The notes: generated from the letters alone by a model not told the origin. Shown: positions 40,531 through 50,155, counted from the stretch's first letter. The stretch is DNA of 64,000 nucleotides from Oscillospiraceae bacterium (GCA_017935145.1 JAGBIE010000014.1:1-64000), one strand, 5' to 3'. Program-made: numbers and translations.

Positions 40531-41674
40531 CGTTACCCCCTTGCGGAAAAACCCCCGCCTTTGGAAACGGATACTCATTGCAGCGCTGTGCCTTGTGGTG
40601 GTTACAGCGGTGCTTTGCGTAGCCTTTTTCTATGAAGAACTCAATGTGGATGCTGCCGTTCGCTGGTTTCGTTACCTCTCCGTGCAGGATGATGAAAATT
40701 ACGGCGTTGCCAGTTTCGATGCCCATGCTTCCAACCGCTTTGCACCCTTTGGGGACGGATTCGCCGTGGCATCCATTGCAGGCCTAGAAACCTTCCATGC
40801 GGATGGTTCTCCTGCTGGCACCTATGCCGTGTCCTTGGAATACCCCATTGCACAGGCAGGAAAAAATGCCGTATTGTGTTACGATGTCAGCGGGAAATCC
40901 CTCGTTTTAGTGAAAAAAGGGGAGGGGCAGGTACTCTCCCTCACCTCGGATAACGGCTTCTACGATGCCAATCTCTCCACAGGGGATACCCTCTGTATCG
41001 CATCCAGCGAAAGCGGATATAAAACTGTCATCCGTGTCTACGATGATTCGCAAAAAGAAATCTATCGCTGGTTCTCTGCTACCCAGTTTATGCCTGTGTG
41101 CGCCGTATCTCCCAGTGGCGACTATCTTGCCACCATAGCGCTGGGTCAAAAAGATGGCAGTTTTGAATCTACCCTCTATCTCTTCTCCACCAAGGAAGAA
41201 GAACCCCTGTTCACCATCTCCTTAAGTGGTGAAATGGTCTACGATATGACCTTTACGGCGGAGAAAGAACTTTCTGTCCTTACGGAAAAATCTCTGCGGA
41301 AATTCTCCATCCAAGGGGAAGAACTGGACGCTTGGGAACACCACACCGCCGGATTAACGGATTATACTTTCCGTGGTGACGGATTTGCCCTTTTAAGCGT
41401 GAATATGTATGATGGTGAAAGCCCCGTAACCGTGCTGTCAGTGAAGAACGGCAAGGTGCTGGGCACACTTCCTGTGCAGGGAAAACTTCTTGGCATTTCT
41501 GCCTGCGGTCGCTATACTGCAGTGCTTACCAGCGATGAACTCATCATCTGCCGTAGTGACATGAGCGAATATGCCCGCACCCCCAACACTTGGCTTGCTA
41601 CCCATGTCATCTGCCGTGATGATGGCACAGCCATTGTGTTAGGCGGTGGCGCTTCCCACATTTTCCTGCCGTAA
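40511..41674 (+). CDS. DUF5711-like single-pass membrane protein with propeller-like outer domain
   Basis: 387 residues. Basic cytoplasmic head, one membrane helix (about 20-42), then a long domain with recurrent beta blades (CAVSPSGDYLATIAL, LYLFSTKEEEPLFTISL, LSVLTEKSLRKFSI, KVLGTLPVQGKLLGISACGRYTAVL), like a WD40/YVTN-type propeller. This fits DUF5711 of Clostridia. Function unknown. It overlaps truA by 20 bases and AAGGTGA lies 7 bases before the ATG. Its place at the end of an envelope operon hints at a surface role. Confidence 0.7.
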   Translation: MWAKKNNVTPLRKNPRLWKRILIAALCLVVVTAVLCVAFFYEELNVDAAVRWFRYLSVQDDENYGVASFDAHASNRFAPFGDGFAVASIAGLETFHADGSPAGTYAVSLEYPIAQAGKNAVLCYDVSGKSLVLVKKGEGQVLSLTSDNGFYDANLSTGDTLCIASSESGYKTVIRVYDDSQKEIYRWFSATQFMPVCAVSPSGDYLATIALGQKDGSFESTLYLFSTKEEEPLFTISLSGEMVYDMTFTAEKELSVLTEKSLRKFSIQGEELDAWEHHTAGLTDYTFRGDGFALLSVNMYDGESPVTVLSVKNGKVLGTLPVQGKLLGISACGRYTAVLTSDELIICRSDMSEYARTPNTWLATHVICRDDGTAIVLGGGASHIFLP

Positions 41675-41761
41675 AATCTCCCTTTTGTGCCACCATTTGG
41701 GCGGTGCAAAGGCTCAAAAACTGTGCTATACTGTGTAAAACCTTAGTGAAGGAGAAACACC

Positions 41762-44065
41762 ATGCAACCAACCCTTTGTTCCAAATGTCAAAAAAATGTT
41801 GCCGTGATTTTCATCACGAAAATCGAAAACGGCGTTAGCAGAAACGAAGGTCTCTGCCTTAAGTGTGCAAAAGAAATGGGTCTCAAACCCGTGGATGATA
41901 TGATGAAACAAATCGGTCTTTCCGATGAGGATTTAGAAAGCATCACCAGTGAAATGTCCGATATGATGGAAAATGGCGGTCTCATGAATATGCTCGCCAC
42001 GCCCGATGCGGACCCCAACGAGGAAGACGAAAACGATAGCCGTACTGCAACCTTCCCCTTCCTCAATAAACTCTTCAACAACGGTGGCAACCAGTCCATG
42101 ACTCCCGCAGAAGGGGAGGAGACTGCCTCCACACGGGAAAAACAGAAGAATAAAAAGAAGAAATTCTTGGACACCTACTGCCTCAACCTCACCCAAAAAG
42201 CACGGGAGGGCAAAACCGACCGCGTAGTAGGTCGTGATGTGGAAACTGAGCGAGTGGTGCAGATTCTCAACCGCCGTCAAAAGAACAATCCCTGCCTCAT
42301 TGGTGAGCCTGGTGTGGGCAAAACCGCCATTGCGGAGGGTCTTGCCCAGCGGATTGTGGAGGGAAATGTCCCCTACAAATTGCAGGATAAAGAGGTCTAC
42401 CTTTTGGATCTTACCGCCCTTGTGGCTGGCACCCAGTTCCGCGGTCAATTTGAAAGTCGCATTAAGAGCCTTATCGAAGAGGTCAAAAAACTGGGCAATA
42501 TCATCCTTGTCATTGACGAAGTCCACAATCTTGTGGGCACTGGCGATGCTGAGGGTAGCATGAATGCCGCTAACATCCTCAAACCCGCCCTTTCCCGTGG
42601 TGAAATTCAGGTTATTGGTGCTACCACCTTCAATGAATATCGTAAATACATCGAAAAAGATGCCGCTCTGGAGCGCCGTTTCCAACCCGTCATCGTAGCA
42701 GAGCCTACCATTGAAGAAGCCTGCAAAATCCTTATGGGCATCGCCCATTATTATGAGGCTTTCCACGGGGTCACCATCCCTGCGGAAATCGCCCGCCAAA
42801 CGGTCATCCTCTCGGAGCGTTATATCACTGACCGTTTCCTGCCCGATAAGGCTATCGACCTGATGGATGAAGCTTGCTCTGATGTCAACCTTCACAATCC
42901 CGAAATCGGCAAATTGGCCGCCCTCTATAAGGATAGAGACGATATCCGCTTGGAACTTCGCATGCTTTCCGAGGGAGAAGATGCAGACAATTTTGAACGC
43001 ATCGCCAAACTCCGTAGCCGTGAAATGCAACTGGATGAAGAAATCATGCGTCTGGAAGCCATGCCCAAACCTGTCCTCACCATGGAAAACTTGGCTCGCA
43101 TCATCGAACTGTGGACAAAAATCCCCGCCAGTAAAATTCAGGCGCAGGAGTTCACTCAACTGAAAGAACTCTCCCAAAAACTCAAAAAGCGCATCGTGGG
43201 GCAGGATGAAATTGTGGATGCTGTGGCCGCCGCTATTCGCCGTAATCGCGTGGGCATTTCTGCAAAAAAACGCCCCGTTTCCTTCATTTTTGTAGGCTCT
43301 ACGGGCGTGGGCAAGACGGAGCTGGTCAAGTGCCTTGCTGATGAACTCTTTGACTCTGTGGAATCTCTCATCCGCTTGGATATGTCCGAGTATATGGAAA
43401 AACACTCCGTGTCCAAAATCATCGGCTCGCCCCCTGGCTATGTGGGCTATGACGAGGCTGGTCAGCTGACGGAAAAAATCCGCCGCCGTCCCTATTCTGT
43501 GGTGCTCTTTGACGAATTGGAAAAAGCCCATCCCGATGTGCTGAATATCCTTCTGCAAATTCTGGACGATGGCCGTATCACCGATGCCCAGGGGCGCGTA
43601 GTGAACTTTGAAAACGCCATTATTGTTATGACCTCCAACGCAGGCTCTGACCGCAAGGAGGGTACTGTGGGCTTCGGCCACAGTACCACCGACCAAAGCC
43701 GTGAAAAGGCCATGAAAGCCCTGTCTGAAATTCTCCGTCCCGAGTTCATTAACCGCGTGGATGAAGTCTTGTGCTTCAATAAACTCACCGAGGATAATTT
43801 CCGCGCCATCGCTTCTATCATGCTCAAAGAATTGCAGGATTCTCTCTCTGAGCGAGGCATTTCCTTTACTTGGGATGAGAGCATTGTGGACTATCTCACC
43901 AAAAAGTCCTATTCTCTCACCTATGGCGCGCGGAATCTCCGCCGTACCATCCAAAAGGACTTGGAAGACCCCATGGCAGCCCGTATTATCGATGGCTTTG
44001 CCGAACCCTTTAGCGCTATTTCCGCCCGTGCGGAAGAGGATAAGGTCATTTTGGAAACCAAATAA
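41762..44065 (+). CDS. clpE: ClpE-type ATP-dependent Clp protease ATPase subunit
   Basis: 767 residues, AAGGAG before the ATG. A zinc-finger head CSKC-x22-CLKC (Cys6, 9, 32, 35) replaces the Clp-N repeats, as in ClpE. AAA1: [13 protein letters not shown] and [16 protein letters not shown]-like middle helix ([21 protein letters not shown]). AAA2: [19 protein letters not shown] and [15 protein letters not shown] in EGTVGFGHS fits the ClpP-contact tripeptide. It unfolds proteins for ClpP (encoded elsewhere). No CtsR or CIRCE operator was seen; a TATACT at 41727-41732 is a likely -10. Confidence 0.9.
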   Translation: MQPTLCSKCQKNVAVIFITKIENGVSRNEGLCLKCAKEMGLKPVDDMMKQIGLSDEDLESITSEMSDMMENGGLMNMLATPDADPNEEDENDSRTATFPFLNKLFNNGGNQSMTPAEGEETASTREKQKNKKKKFLDTYCLNLTQKAREGKTDRVVGRDVETERVVQILNRRQKNNPCLIGEPGVGKTAIAEGLAQRIVEGNVPYKLQDKEVYLLDLTALVAGTQFRGQFESRIKSLIEEVKKLGNIILVIDEVHNLVGTGDAEGSMNAANILKPALSRGEIQVIGATTFNEYRKYIEKDAALERRFQPVIVAEPTIEEACKILMGIAHYYEAFHGVTIPAEIARQTVILSERYITDRFLPDKAIDLMDEACSDVNLHNPEIGKLAALYKDRDDIRLELRMLSEGEDADNFERIAKLRSREMQLDEEIMRLEAMPKPVLTMENLARIIELWTKIPASKIQAQEFTQLKELSQKLKKRIVGQDEIVDAVAAAIRRNRVGISAKKRPVSFIFVGSTGVGKTELVKCLADELFDSVESLIRLDMSEYMEKHSVSKIIGSPPGYVGYDEAGQLTEKIRRRPYSVVLFDELEKAHPDVLNILLQILDDGRITDAQGRVVNFENAIIVMTSNAGSDRKEGTVGFGHSTTDQSREKAMKALSEILRPEFINRVDEVLCFNKLTEDNFRAIASIMLKELQDSLSERGISFTWDESIVDYLTKKSYSLTYGARNLRRTIQKDLEDPMAARIIDGFAEPFSAISARAEEDKVILETK

Positions 44066-44066
44066 T

Positions 44067-44106
44067 AAAAACACCGCTTCCTACTTTGGAAGCGGTGTTT
44101 TCTTTT
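44067..44106. terminator. Bidirectional terminator of clpE and rnpB
   Basis: The stem AACACCGCTTCC / GGAAGCGGTGTT has A-rich and T-rich flanks on both strands. Confidence 0.9.
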
Positions 44107-44109
44107 TGT

Positions 44110-44468
44110 GGTGCGATCGGGTCTATAAGCCGGGTTCTGTAATCGACAGTCATCTATCTAGACCCACGGTTGCCCGTGGGTTCAAGCCACCTTACGGGAA
44201 CGGTCGGGCCAACCTAATGTTCCCTCTGCGGTGTTGCTCCGGATAGAGTTTACAGCATCGCCATGTCTCCATGGGATGGGTGAGCTCTTACCTCGCCTTT
44301 CCACCCTTACCTCGTCGGTGCAAGCACCGAAAAGGCGGTATATCTCTGTTGCACTTTTCCGCAAGTCGCCTTGGGCGGGCGTTACCCGTTATCCTTGCCC
44401 TGTGGAGCCCGGACTTTCCTCATGAACGGCCTTTCGGCACTGTTCACGCGACTGTCCGACCCGGTCGC
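44110..44468 (-). ncRNA. rnpB: RNase P RNA (class A)
   Basis: The minus strand has the universal RNase P core: GAGGAAAGTCCGGGCTCC near the 5' end, GTAAACTCTATCCGGAGCAA in the middle, and ACAGAACCCGGCTTATAGACC at the 3' end, giving helix P4. The ends pair as P1 (GCGACCGGGTC with GACCCGATCGC, one mismatch), which sets the boundaries. It is the ribozyme that trims tRNA 5' ends. Promoter at 44476-44504 and terminator shared with clpE. Confidence 0.97.
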
Positions 44469-44475
44469 AAAAAAC

Positions 44476-44504
44476 ATTTTATCCTATCTGCGTCAGATTG
44501 TCAA
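44476..44504 (-). promoter_or_regulatory. Sigma-A promoter of rnpB
   Basis: Minus strand: TTGACA (44504-44499), 17 bases, TAAAAT (44481-44476). It gives a start about 8 bases before the RNA's P1 helix. Confidence 0.9.
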
Positions 44505-44509
44505 ACGCA

Positions 44510-44538
44510 TTGCAAAACGGAAGAACATGGAGTATAAT
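44510..44538 (+). promoter_or_regulatory. Sigma-A promoter of murD operon
   Basis: TTGCAA (44510-44515), 17 bases, TATAAT (44533-44538). Its -35 is only 5 bases from the -35 of the divergent rnpB promoter. Confidence 0.85.
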
Positions 44539-44569
44539 ATGGCTAATGAGTTTGAATGGGAGCGTTCTT

Positions 44570-45946
44570 ATGAAAAACGAACTTTGGAATCGCTATCTCA
44601 CCCAATTGAAAGACAAAAACATTCTGGTGTTGGGTCTTGGTGTCAGCAACCGCCCCTTGGTGCGACTTTTGCTGGAAGCAGGCCTTCGCGTCACAGGCTG
44701 TGACCGCTGTAGCCGTGAGAATTTGGATGCAGAAGTGCTGGAATTGGAGCGTCTCGGCATGACCCTCAAAGCAGGGGAGGGCTATTTGGATGACGTTTCC
44801 GCTCATGTGGTGTTCCGCACCCCTGGCATGCACCCCGACCATCCCGCTCTCTGTCGTCTAAGAGAAAGTGGCGCTATCATCACCTCAGAAATGGAAGCCT
44901 TTTTTGAGGTCTGTCCTTGCCCCATCTTGGCAGTGACAGGCTCAGACGGCAAAACTACCACTACCACCCTCATTGCGGAAATGCTTCGTCAGGCGGGGCA
45001 TACTGTTCATGTGGGTGGCAATATCGGCACGCCTCTTCTGCCTCTCGCTTCCCAAATGGAAAAGACGGATTTTGCCGTGGTGGAACTCAGCTCCTTCCAA
45101 CTTATGACCATGAAGCGCTCCGCCCATGTTGCCGTGGTGACAAACCTTGCACCCAACCATTTGGATATGCATAAGGATATGGCGGAATATGTCTCTGCCA
45201 AGGAGAATATCTACCTGCACCAAAGCTCCGCCGACCGTGTGATTCTCAACGCGGATAATGAGATTACCGCCTCTTTTGCTCCCAAAGCCGTGGGCGCAGT
45301 GGAACAATTTTCTCGCATCCACCAGCCCAAGAATGGCTGTTTCTTCCGCAACAATGTCCTTTACCTCAATGGCGAAGCCATTTTGTATCGGGATGAAATT
45401 CGCCTGCCTGGCATGCACAATGTGGAAAACTATATGGCTGCCATCTGCGCTGTGTATCCCTATGTTTCTGTGGAGGATATCCGTACCGTTGCCCGCAACT
45501 TTGGCGGCGTGGAACATCGTATTGAGTTCGTGCGGGAACTGCGTGGCATGAAATTCTATAACGATTCCATCGCATCCAGCCCCAGCCGTACCACGGCAGG
45601 TCTCCACGCTTTCCCTCAAAAAGTCATTCTGATTGCAGGTGGCTACGATAAAAAAATCCCCTTTGACGAACTGGGGAAAGAGATTTGCGACCATGTCAAA
45701 GCCCTCATTCTCTGTGGCGCTACGGCAGATAAAATTCGCAAGGCAGTGGAATCTGCCCCCAATTTTGAAGGTCAACTTGCTATCCACACTGTGGAAAATC
45801 TCACCGATGCTGTGAAGAAAGCCGTAGCCTGTGGCGAAGCAGGGGATGTTATCACCCTTTCTCCCGCCTGCGCCGCTTTTGACCAGTTTAAAAACTTCAT
45901 GGTTCGCGGTCAAAAATTCAAAGAAATTGTCATGGAATTGGAGTAA
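44570..45946 (+). CDS. murD: UDP-N-acetylmuramoyl-L-alanine--D-glutamate ligase
   Basis: 458 residues from the ATG at 44570 (GGGAG 7 bases upstream); the in-frame extension begins upstream of the promoter's -35 box. NAD-like N-terminal fold (ILVLGLGVSNRPLV), P-loop VTGSDGKTTTTTLIAEML, NLAPNHLDMH, and the C-terminal domain with NDSIASSPSRTTAGL. It adds D-Glu to the peptidoglycan precursor in the cytoplasm. First gene of murD-ispD-ispF-azlC-azlD. Confidence 0.96.
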   Translation: MKNELWNRYLTQLKDKNILVLGLGVSNRPLVRLLLEAGLRVTGCDRCSRENLDAEVLELERLGMTLKAGEGYLDDVSAHVVFRTPGMHPDHPALCRLRESGAIITSEMEAFFEVCPCPILAVTGSDGKTTTTTLIAEMLRQAGHTVHVGGNIGTPLLPLASQMEKTDFAVVELSSFQLMTMKRSAHVAVVTNLAPNHLDMHKDMAEYVSAKENIYLHQSSADRVILNADNEITASFAPKAVGAVEQFSRIHQPKNGCFFRNNVLYLNGEAILYRDEIRLPGMHNVENYMAAICAVYPYVSVEDIRTVARNFGGVEHRIEFVRELRGMKFYNDSIASSPSRTTAGLHAFPQKVILIAGGYDKKIPFDELGKEICDHVKALILCGATADKIRKAVESAPNFEGQLAIHTVENLTDAVKKAVACGEAGDVITLSPACAAFDQFKNFMVRGQKFKEIVMELE

Positions 45947-45950
45947 TGCC

Positions 45951-46658
45951 ATGCTGAACTTTTTGAAGAAAAAATTCCCCAAGTGCAGTGCCGTCATCGT
46001 GGCTGCAGGTAGCGCAACCCGCATGCAGGGCACGGATAAAGTCATGGCGCTTTTGGGAGATAAACCCCTTGTCTACCATGCGGTCAAGGCCTTTGAAGAT
46101 AACCCCAAGATTTTCGAAATCGTGGTAGTCACGCGGGAAGAACTCATGGAGCCGCTGGGCGCACTTTTTACCCAAAGCGGTCTAAAAAAAGTCAAAGCAG
46201 TGGTCATTGGTGGCAAAGACCGCATGGAATCTGTCATGAATGGCGTTGCCTGCGTATCTCCCAAAGCTACCCATATTGCCGTGCATGATGGCGCTCGCCC
46301 CTTGGTGAGCCAGAATATCATCACCCAAACGGTCACTCTTGCGGTGGATAAAGGCGCAGCCGCTCCCGCAATCCCTGTGAAAGATACCATCAAAACAGCC
46401 CACGCCAATGCGGTTACCGCCACACCCCCGCGAGAGATTCTGCGGGCTGTGCAGACCCCGCAGATTTTCGATGCAGACCTGTTCCGCGCTGCCCTCACCA
46501 ATGCACAGGAAAAGGAACTGGCGGTTACCGATGACTGCTCCTGCGTGGAAGCCATCGGCATGCGAGTCTTCCTATCAGCTGGGGAGGAACGGAACATAAA
46601 GGTCACCACCCCTATGGATTTAAACATTGCAAAACTCTATTGGGAGGAAAACCAATGA
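45951..46658 (+). CDS. ispD: 2-C-methyl-D-erythritol 4-phosphate cytidylyltransferase
   Basis: 235 residues from the ATG at 45951 (GGAG 7 bases upstream). CTP-binding [37 protein letters not shown], and [14 protein letters not shown]. It makes CDP-methylerythritol in the MEP isoprenoid route. The 4-base gap from murD and 4-base overlap with ispF show a tight operon. Confidence 0.96.
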   Translation: MLNFLKKKFPKCSAVIVAAGSATRMQGTDKVMALLGDKPLVYHAVKAFEDNPKIFEIVVVTREELMEPLGALFTQSGLKKVKAVVIGGKDRMESVMNGVACVSPKATHIAVHDGARPLVSQNIITQTVTLAVDKGAAAPAIPVKDTIKTAHANAVTATPPREILRAVQTPQIFDADLFRAALTNAQEKELAVTDDCSCVEAIGMRVFLSAGEERNIKVTTPMDLNIAKLYWEENQ

Positions 46659-47134
46659 GAATCGGTCACGGATATGATGTCCACCGCTTGGTGGAAGATA
46701 GAAAACTCATCCTTGGTGGCGTGTGCATCCCTTGGGAAAAAGGACTTTTGGGACACTCCGATGCAGATGTCCTCACTCACGCCATTATGGACTCTCTTCT
46801 CGGCGCAGCGGGCTTGGGGGATATTGGCAAACTCTTTCCCGATACTGACCCTGCCTACGCAGGCGCTGACAGTCTTTTGCTCCTGCAAGAAGTCTGCAAT
46901 CGTCTTAAAGAGCACGGCTTTGCTGTGGGCAATGTAGATGCCACTATCGTGGCACAAAAACCCAAACTCTCCCCCTATTTGGAGGAAATGAAACACAATC
47001 TTGCACCTATTCTTGGCGTGGAAGAATCCCGCATCAATGTGAAAGCTACCACAGAAGAACATCTTGGTTTCACGGGTAGGGAAGAGGGCATTGGCGCCCA
47101 CGCCGTCAGCCTTATCACAGAAAGAAGCGAATAA
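46655..47134 (+). CDS. ispF: 2-C-methyl-D-erythritol 2,4-cyclodiphosphate synthase
   Basis: 159 residues from the ATG at 46655, 7 bases after GGAGG. It begins [12 protein letters not shown], with the zinc ligands Asp and His in GYDVH, and has [13 protein letters not shown] and the C-terminal [16 protein letters not shown]. It cyclises the IspE product in the MEP route. Overlaps ispD by 4 bases. Confidence 0.97.
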   Translation: MRIGHGYDVHRLVEDRKLILGGVCIPWEKGLLGHSDADVLTHAIMDSLLGAAGLGDIGKLFPDTDPAYAGADSLLLLQEVCNRLKEHGFAVGNVDATIVAQKPKLSPYLEEMKHNLAPILGVEESRINVKATTEEHLGFTGREEGIGAHAVSLITERSE

Positions 47135-47158
47135 ACCTTGAACTCAGCAAAATTCCAT

Positions 47159-47896
47159 ATGCACGCACCTCGACTGGGTAGTCATCGTCAAGTGCTTTCC
47201 CAAGGTATGCGGGATGGATTTCCCATTGGGCTTGGCTATCTTGCGGTGTCGTTTTCCTTGGGCATCACTGCACGAAATGCAGGTATTACGCCCATACAAG
47301 GCTTTTTGATGAGCCTTTTGTGTAACGCATCCGCGGGGGAATATGTGGGCATCACCCTCATTGCCGCCAGCGCCAGTTTCATAGAGGTTGCCCTAGCAAC
47401 TATCGTAACGAATCTGCGCTACATTCTCATGAGTTGTGCCATGAGCCAACGCATGGACCCCAAACTGCCACTACACCATCGAATCCTGGTGGGTTACGAT
47501 ATTAACGATGAAGTTTTTGGCATCACTATCGCCCGACCGGGCAACTTAGACCCGTGGTACAGCTATGGCGCCTTTGCCACTTCTGTGCCGTTTTGGGCAA
47601 CAGGTACGGCCCTTGGCATTGTGGCAGGAAATCTTCTTCCACTCCGCCTTGTGAGCGCGTTTAGCGTGGCGCTTTATGGCATGTTCCTCGCGGTGATTAT
47701 CCCGCCGGCACGGAAGGATAAGGTAGTGCTTCTTTTGGTGCTTATGGGCTTTGCTGCCAGTTTCGTGGGTAGTCTTATCCCATTCTTCTCCCAAATTGCA
47801 GAGGGCACTCGCACCATCATCCTGACCATTGTCATTTCCGCTTTGGCGGCGTTCATCTTCCCCAGAAAGCAGGAAGAGGAGGTGGCTGCGGAATGA
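47159..47896 (+). CDS. azlC: AzlC family branched-chain amino acid exporter subunit
   Basis: 245 residues from the ATG at 47159; a TTG 7 codons upstream is possible and neither has a good ribosome site. Five to six hydrophobic helices, with GFPIGLGYLAVSFSLGITARNAG at the start and NLRYILMSCAMSQRM, the AzlC pattern. With AzlD it exports branched-chain amino acids. It overlaps azlD by 4 bases. Confidence 0.88.
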   Translation: MHAPRLGSHRQVLSQGMRDGFPIGLGYLAVSFSLGITARNAGITPIQGFLMSLLCNASAGEYVGITLIAASASFIEVALATIVTNLRYILMSCAMSQRMDPKLPLHHRILVGYDINDEVFGITIARPGNLDPWYSYGAFATSVPFWATGTALGIVAGNLLPLRLVSAFSVALYGMFLAVIIPPARKDKVVLLLVLMGFAASFVGSLIPFFSQIAEGTRTIILTIVISALAAFIFPRKQEEEVAAE

Positions 47897-48195
47897 AGAA
47901 CTATCTCTACATCTTGGTCATGGGCATTGTCACCATCACCATTCGCATTTTGCCCCTGACCCTCATCCGTAAGCAGGTAAAAAATCGCTTTCTGCAGTCC
48001 TTTTTGTACTATGTTCCCTACGTCACCCTTGCGGTCATGACTTTTCCCGCTATCATCCATGCCACTCAAAGCAAAATCTCCGGTATTGTTGCCTTGGTGG
48101 TGGGCACAATTGCAGCGTGGCTTGGCTTTGACTTGTTCAAAGTGGCCGTCTCCTGTTGTGGAATTGTGCTGATTCTAGAACTGTTCTTAGTCTAA
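47893..48195 (+). CDS. azlD: AzlD family branched-chain amino acid exporter subunit
   Basis: 100 residues with three to four hydrophobic helices and the usual AzlD length and motif (ITIRILPLTLIRKQVKNRFLQ, LYYVPYVTLAVMTFPAI). Partner of AzlC, with GGAGGTGG inside azlC's end. A terminator follows. Confidence 0.88.
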   Translation: MKNYLYILVMGIVTITIRILPLTLIRKQVKNRFLQSFLYYVPYVTLAVMTFPAIIHATQSKISGIVALVVGTIAAWLGFDLFKVAVSCCGIVLILELFLV

Positions 48196-48197
48196 AA

Positions 48198-48234
48198 AAA
48201 GAAACCCCCGATGCCTTTTAGCATCGGGGGTTTT
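48198..48234. terminator. Bidirectional terminator between azlD and nhaC
   Basis: The stem AACCCCCGATGC / GCATCGGGGGTT with loop CTTTTA is flanked by A7-type and T4 tracts. Confidence 0.85.
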
Positions 48235-48244
48235 GTTACGTGAT

Positions 48245-49879
48245 TTAAGCCTTGGTCTTGACACCAGCCACAGCCTTGATAATGAGCATTGTAGCAATCA
48301 GCAGGACAAAAGCTACAGGCAGGCAAATCCAAGCGTTAGGCACAAAGCCTGCCAGAATGAAGGATACGAAAGACACAGCGGCCACGGTGAGAGTATAGGG
48401 CAACTGAGTGGTGACATGGTCCACATGGTTGCACTGGGCACCTGCGGAGGACATGATGGTAGTATCGGAAATGGGAGAGCAGTGGTCGCCACAAACAGCA
48501 CCTGCCAGACATGCGGAGATACCCACAAACAGCAGGGGGCTGGTCTCGGGGAAGACCGCGGTGACAATGGGAATCAGAATGCCGAAGGTGCCCCAACTGG
48601 TACCGGTAGCAAAGGACAGACCGCAGGCCACCAAGAAGATGATAGCGGGCAGGAAGTTAAACAGACCTGCTGCAGCGGATTTCATAACGCCTTTCACAAA
48701 ACCTGCTGCATCCAGCACGCTGGTCATGTTCTTCAAACCAGTGGCCAGGGTCAGAATCAAGATAGCGGGAACCATGGCGTTAAAGCCGGTGGGCACGCAA
48801 CCCATGGCGTCCTTGAAGGTAATAACACGGCGGAGGATCATGTAAGCAACTACCAGCACCAGGGTGATGGTACCGCCCCAAGGCAGAGCGATGTAGGCAT
48901 CGGTGTTGCCGAATGCACCAACAAAATCGCCCGCATAGTCGGTGCCACCCCAAGCATCCACACCGAAGAAGCCACCAACATAAATAAGGCCGATAACGCA
49001 GGTAACGATGAGCACCACGATGGGCAGCAGCAGGTCAATGACCTTGCCCTTTTCGTTGCCGTCAATCTCTTCTGCGTGGCTTTCAATGTTTTCGGTGTTG
49101 CCGACAAGGTCACCCTGCAGAGCCTTCAGCTCGAAAGAAGCCATCTTGCCGTAGTCAAAGCCCATAATGCTGATCATGACCACAAAACCAAGCGTCAGCA
49201 GGGAGTAGAAGTTGAAGGGGATAGCGCGCACAAACAATTCCAAACCAGAGAAGCTACTTCCTTCCACGCAACCGGAAACAGCAGCAGCCCAAGAGGAAAT
49301 GGGAGCGATCATGCACACGGGTGCGGCGGTGGCGTCAATGAGATAGGCCAGTTTTGCGCGGGAGACCTTCTTGGAATCGGTCAGAGGACGCATGACAGCG
49401 CCCACAGTCAGACAGTTAAAGTAGTCATCGATGAAAATCAGCACACCCAAAATAAAGGTGGCAATGCAAGCGCCAACCTTGGTTTTGATGTGTGTGGCGG
49501 CCCATCTGCCAAAAGCCTTGGAACCACCTGCTTTGTTCACCAAAGCCACAATGATGCCAAGTTCTACAAGGAAGACAAAAATGCCTGCATTGTCCGCAAC
49601 AGCGGGAACGATGGCAGTGTTGATGGCCTGGTCAACAGTACCTGTGAAGGAGAAACCCGAACCCATAACGGCACCCAAAATAAGGCCGATAAACAGGGAC
49701 GAGTAAACCTCCTTGGTGACCAATGCCAATGCGATGGCAATGATGGGGGGCACCAATGCCCAGAAGGTGGTGGTCAGTTCGCCGGCGCTCTGCTGATAGA
49801 AGAAAGCGGCGACCATTACTGCCACGATGACCACAGCGGCAATAATATAAGCCGTTGTGCGCTTTTGATTGCGGTTCAT
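48245..49879 (-). CDS. nhaC: NhaC family Na+/H+ antiporter-like carrier, predicted lysine transporter
   Basis: 544 residues from the ATG at 49879 (GGGAGG 8 bases upstream). About 12 hydrophobic helices, with NhaC-type stretches VLIFIDDYFNCLTVGAVMRPLTD, ATGTSWGTFGILIPI, and GDHCSPISDTTIMSSAG. The gene follows a lysine riboswitch, and NhaC-type carriers under this control were predicted to move lysine (comparative genomics, Rodionov and co-workers). So the substrate is more likely lysine than sodium/proton alone. No experimental link for this organism. Confidence 0.9.
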   Translation of the reverse strand: MNRNQKRTTAYIIAAVVIVAVMVAAFFYQQSAGELTTTFWALVPPIIAIALALVTKEVYSSLFIGLILGAVMGSGFSFTGTVDQAINTAIVPAVADNAGIFVFLVELGIIVALVNKAGGSKAFGRWAATHIKTKVGACIATFILGVLIFIDDYFNCLTVGAVMRPLTDSKKVSRAKLAYLIDATAAPVCMIAPISSWAAAVSGCVEGSSFSGLELFVRAIPFNFYSLLTLGFVVMISIMGFDYGKMASFELKALQGDLVGNTENIESHAEEIDGNEKGKVIDLLLPIVVLIVTCVIGLIYVGGFFGVDAWGGTDYAGDFVGAFGNTDAYIALPWGGTITLVLVVAYMILRRVITFKDAMGCVPTGFNAMVPAILILTLATGLKNMTSVLDAAGFVKGVMKSAAAGLFNFLPAIIFLVACGLSFATGTSWGTFGILIPIVTAVFPETSPLLFVGISACLAGAVCGDHCSPISDTTIMSSAGAQCNHVDHVTTQLPYTLTVAAVSFVSFILAGFVPNAWICLPVAFVLLIATMLIIKAVAGVKTKA

Positions 49880-49894
49880 AAAAGAAACCTCCCA

Positions 49895-49926
49895 ATAAAA
49901 ATAGGTCATGACAAGCGTCATGACCC
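49895..49926 (-). terminator. Terminator of the lysine riboswitch expression platform
   Basis: Minus strand: GGTCATGAC / GTCATGACC (49925-49917 and 49912-49904) with loop GCTT, then TATTTTTA. The GTCATG string is also found in the aptamer's P1, so the two can compete. Confidence 0.85.
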
Positions 49927-49950
49927 CATAAAACCCTTGGCTTTATTGGC

Positions 49951-50116
49951 CATGACAGCGCTCCACGAATATCGTGACAGTCTGCCGGATATTGTCCGTC
50001 AGACCAGGGTGTTTCTTCGTCAGGCAACTGGGAAACATCCTTCGGCAAAATCCCCTTTCGACCGCTTTTGCCTGTTTTTTGGCGGTCTACTCTTGTCATT
50101 TGCGCCTCTGTCATAA
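49951..50116 (-). ncRNA. Lysine riboswitch (L-box)
   Basis: The minus strand carries L-box core segments in order: ATGACAGAGGCGCAAATGACAA, split here as GACAGAGGCGCA then AGAGTAG, later CGAAAGGGGATTTTGCCGAAG, then TGGTCTGACGGACAAT, GGCAGACTGTCACGA, and GGAGCGCTGTCAT. P1 pairs TTATGACAG with CTGTCATGG. Lysine binding should favour the downstream terminator and lower nhaC expression. Confidence 0.95.
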
Positions 50117-50127
50117 CTGATACTTCC

Positions 50128-50155
50128 ATTATACGGATACGGCGGAATTTGTCAA
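50128..50155 (-). promoter_or_regulatory. Sigma-A promoter of nhaC
   Basis: Minus strand: TTGACA (50155-50150), 16 bases, TATAAT (50133-50128). The start lies just before the aptamer. Confidence 0.9.

Noticed and set aside
41675..41761. CtsR or CIRCE operator before clpE
   Set aside because: No GGTCAAA direct repeat or GCACTC-type CIRCE dyad is present.
41933..44074. A long minus-strand frame (713 codons) opposite clpE
   Set aside because: It is antisense to an unmistakable AAA+ protein and shows no recognisable protein pattern.
44182..44537. Several short frames inside rnpB
   Set aside because: The region is RNase P RNA by its universal core sequences.
48233..50116. A 627-codon plus-strand frame opposite nhaC and the riboswitch
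   Set aside because: Repetitive His/Gly/Gln-rich translation, no ribosome site, and it covers a riboswitch on the other strand.
49632..50129. A 165-codon frame across the lysine riboswitch
   Set aside because: It begins inside the promoter region and runs through the aptamer and terminator into nhaC out of frame.
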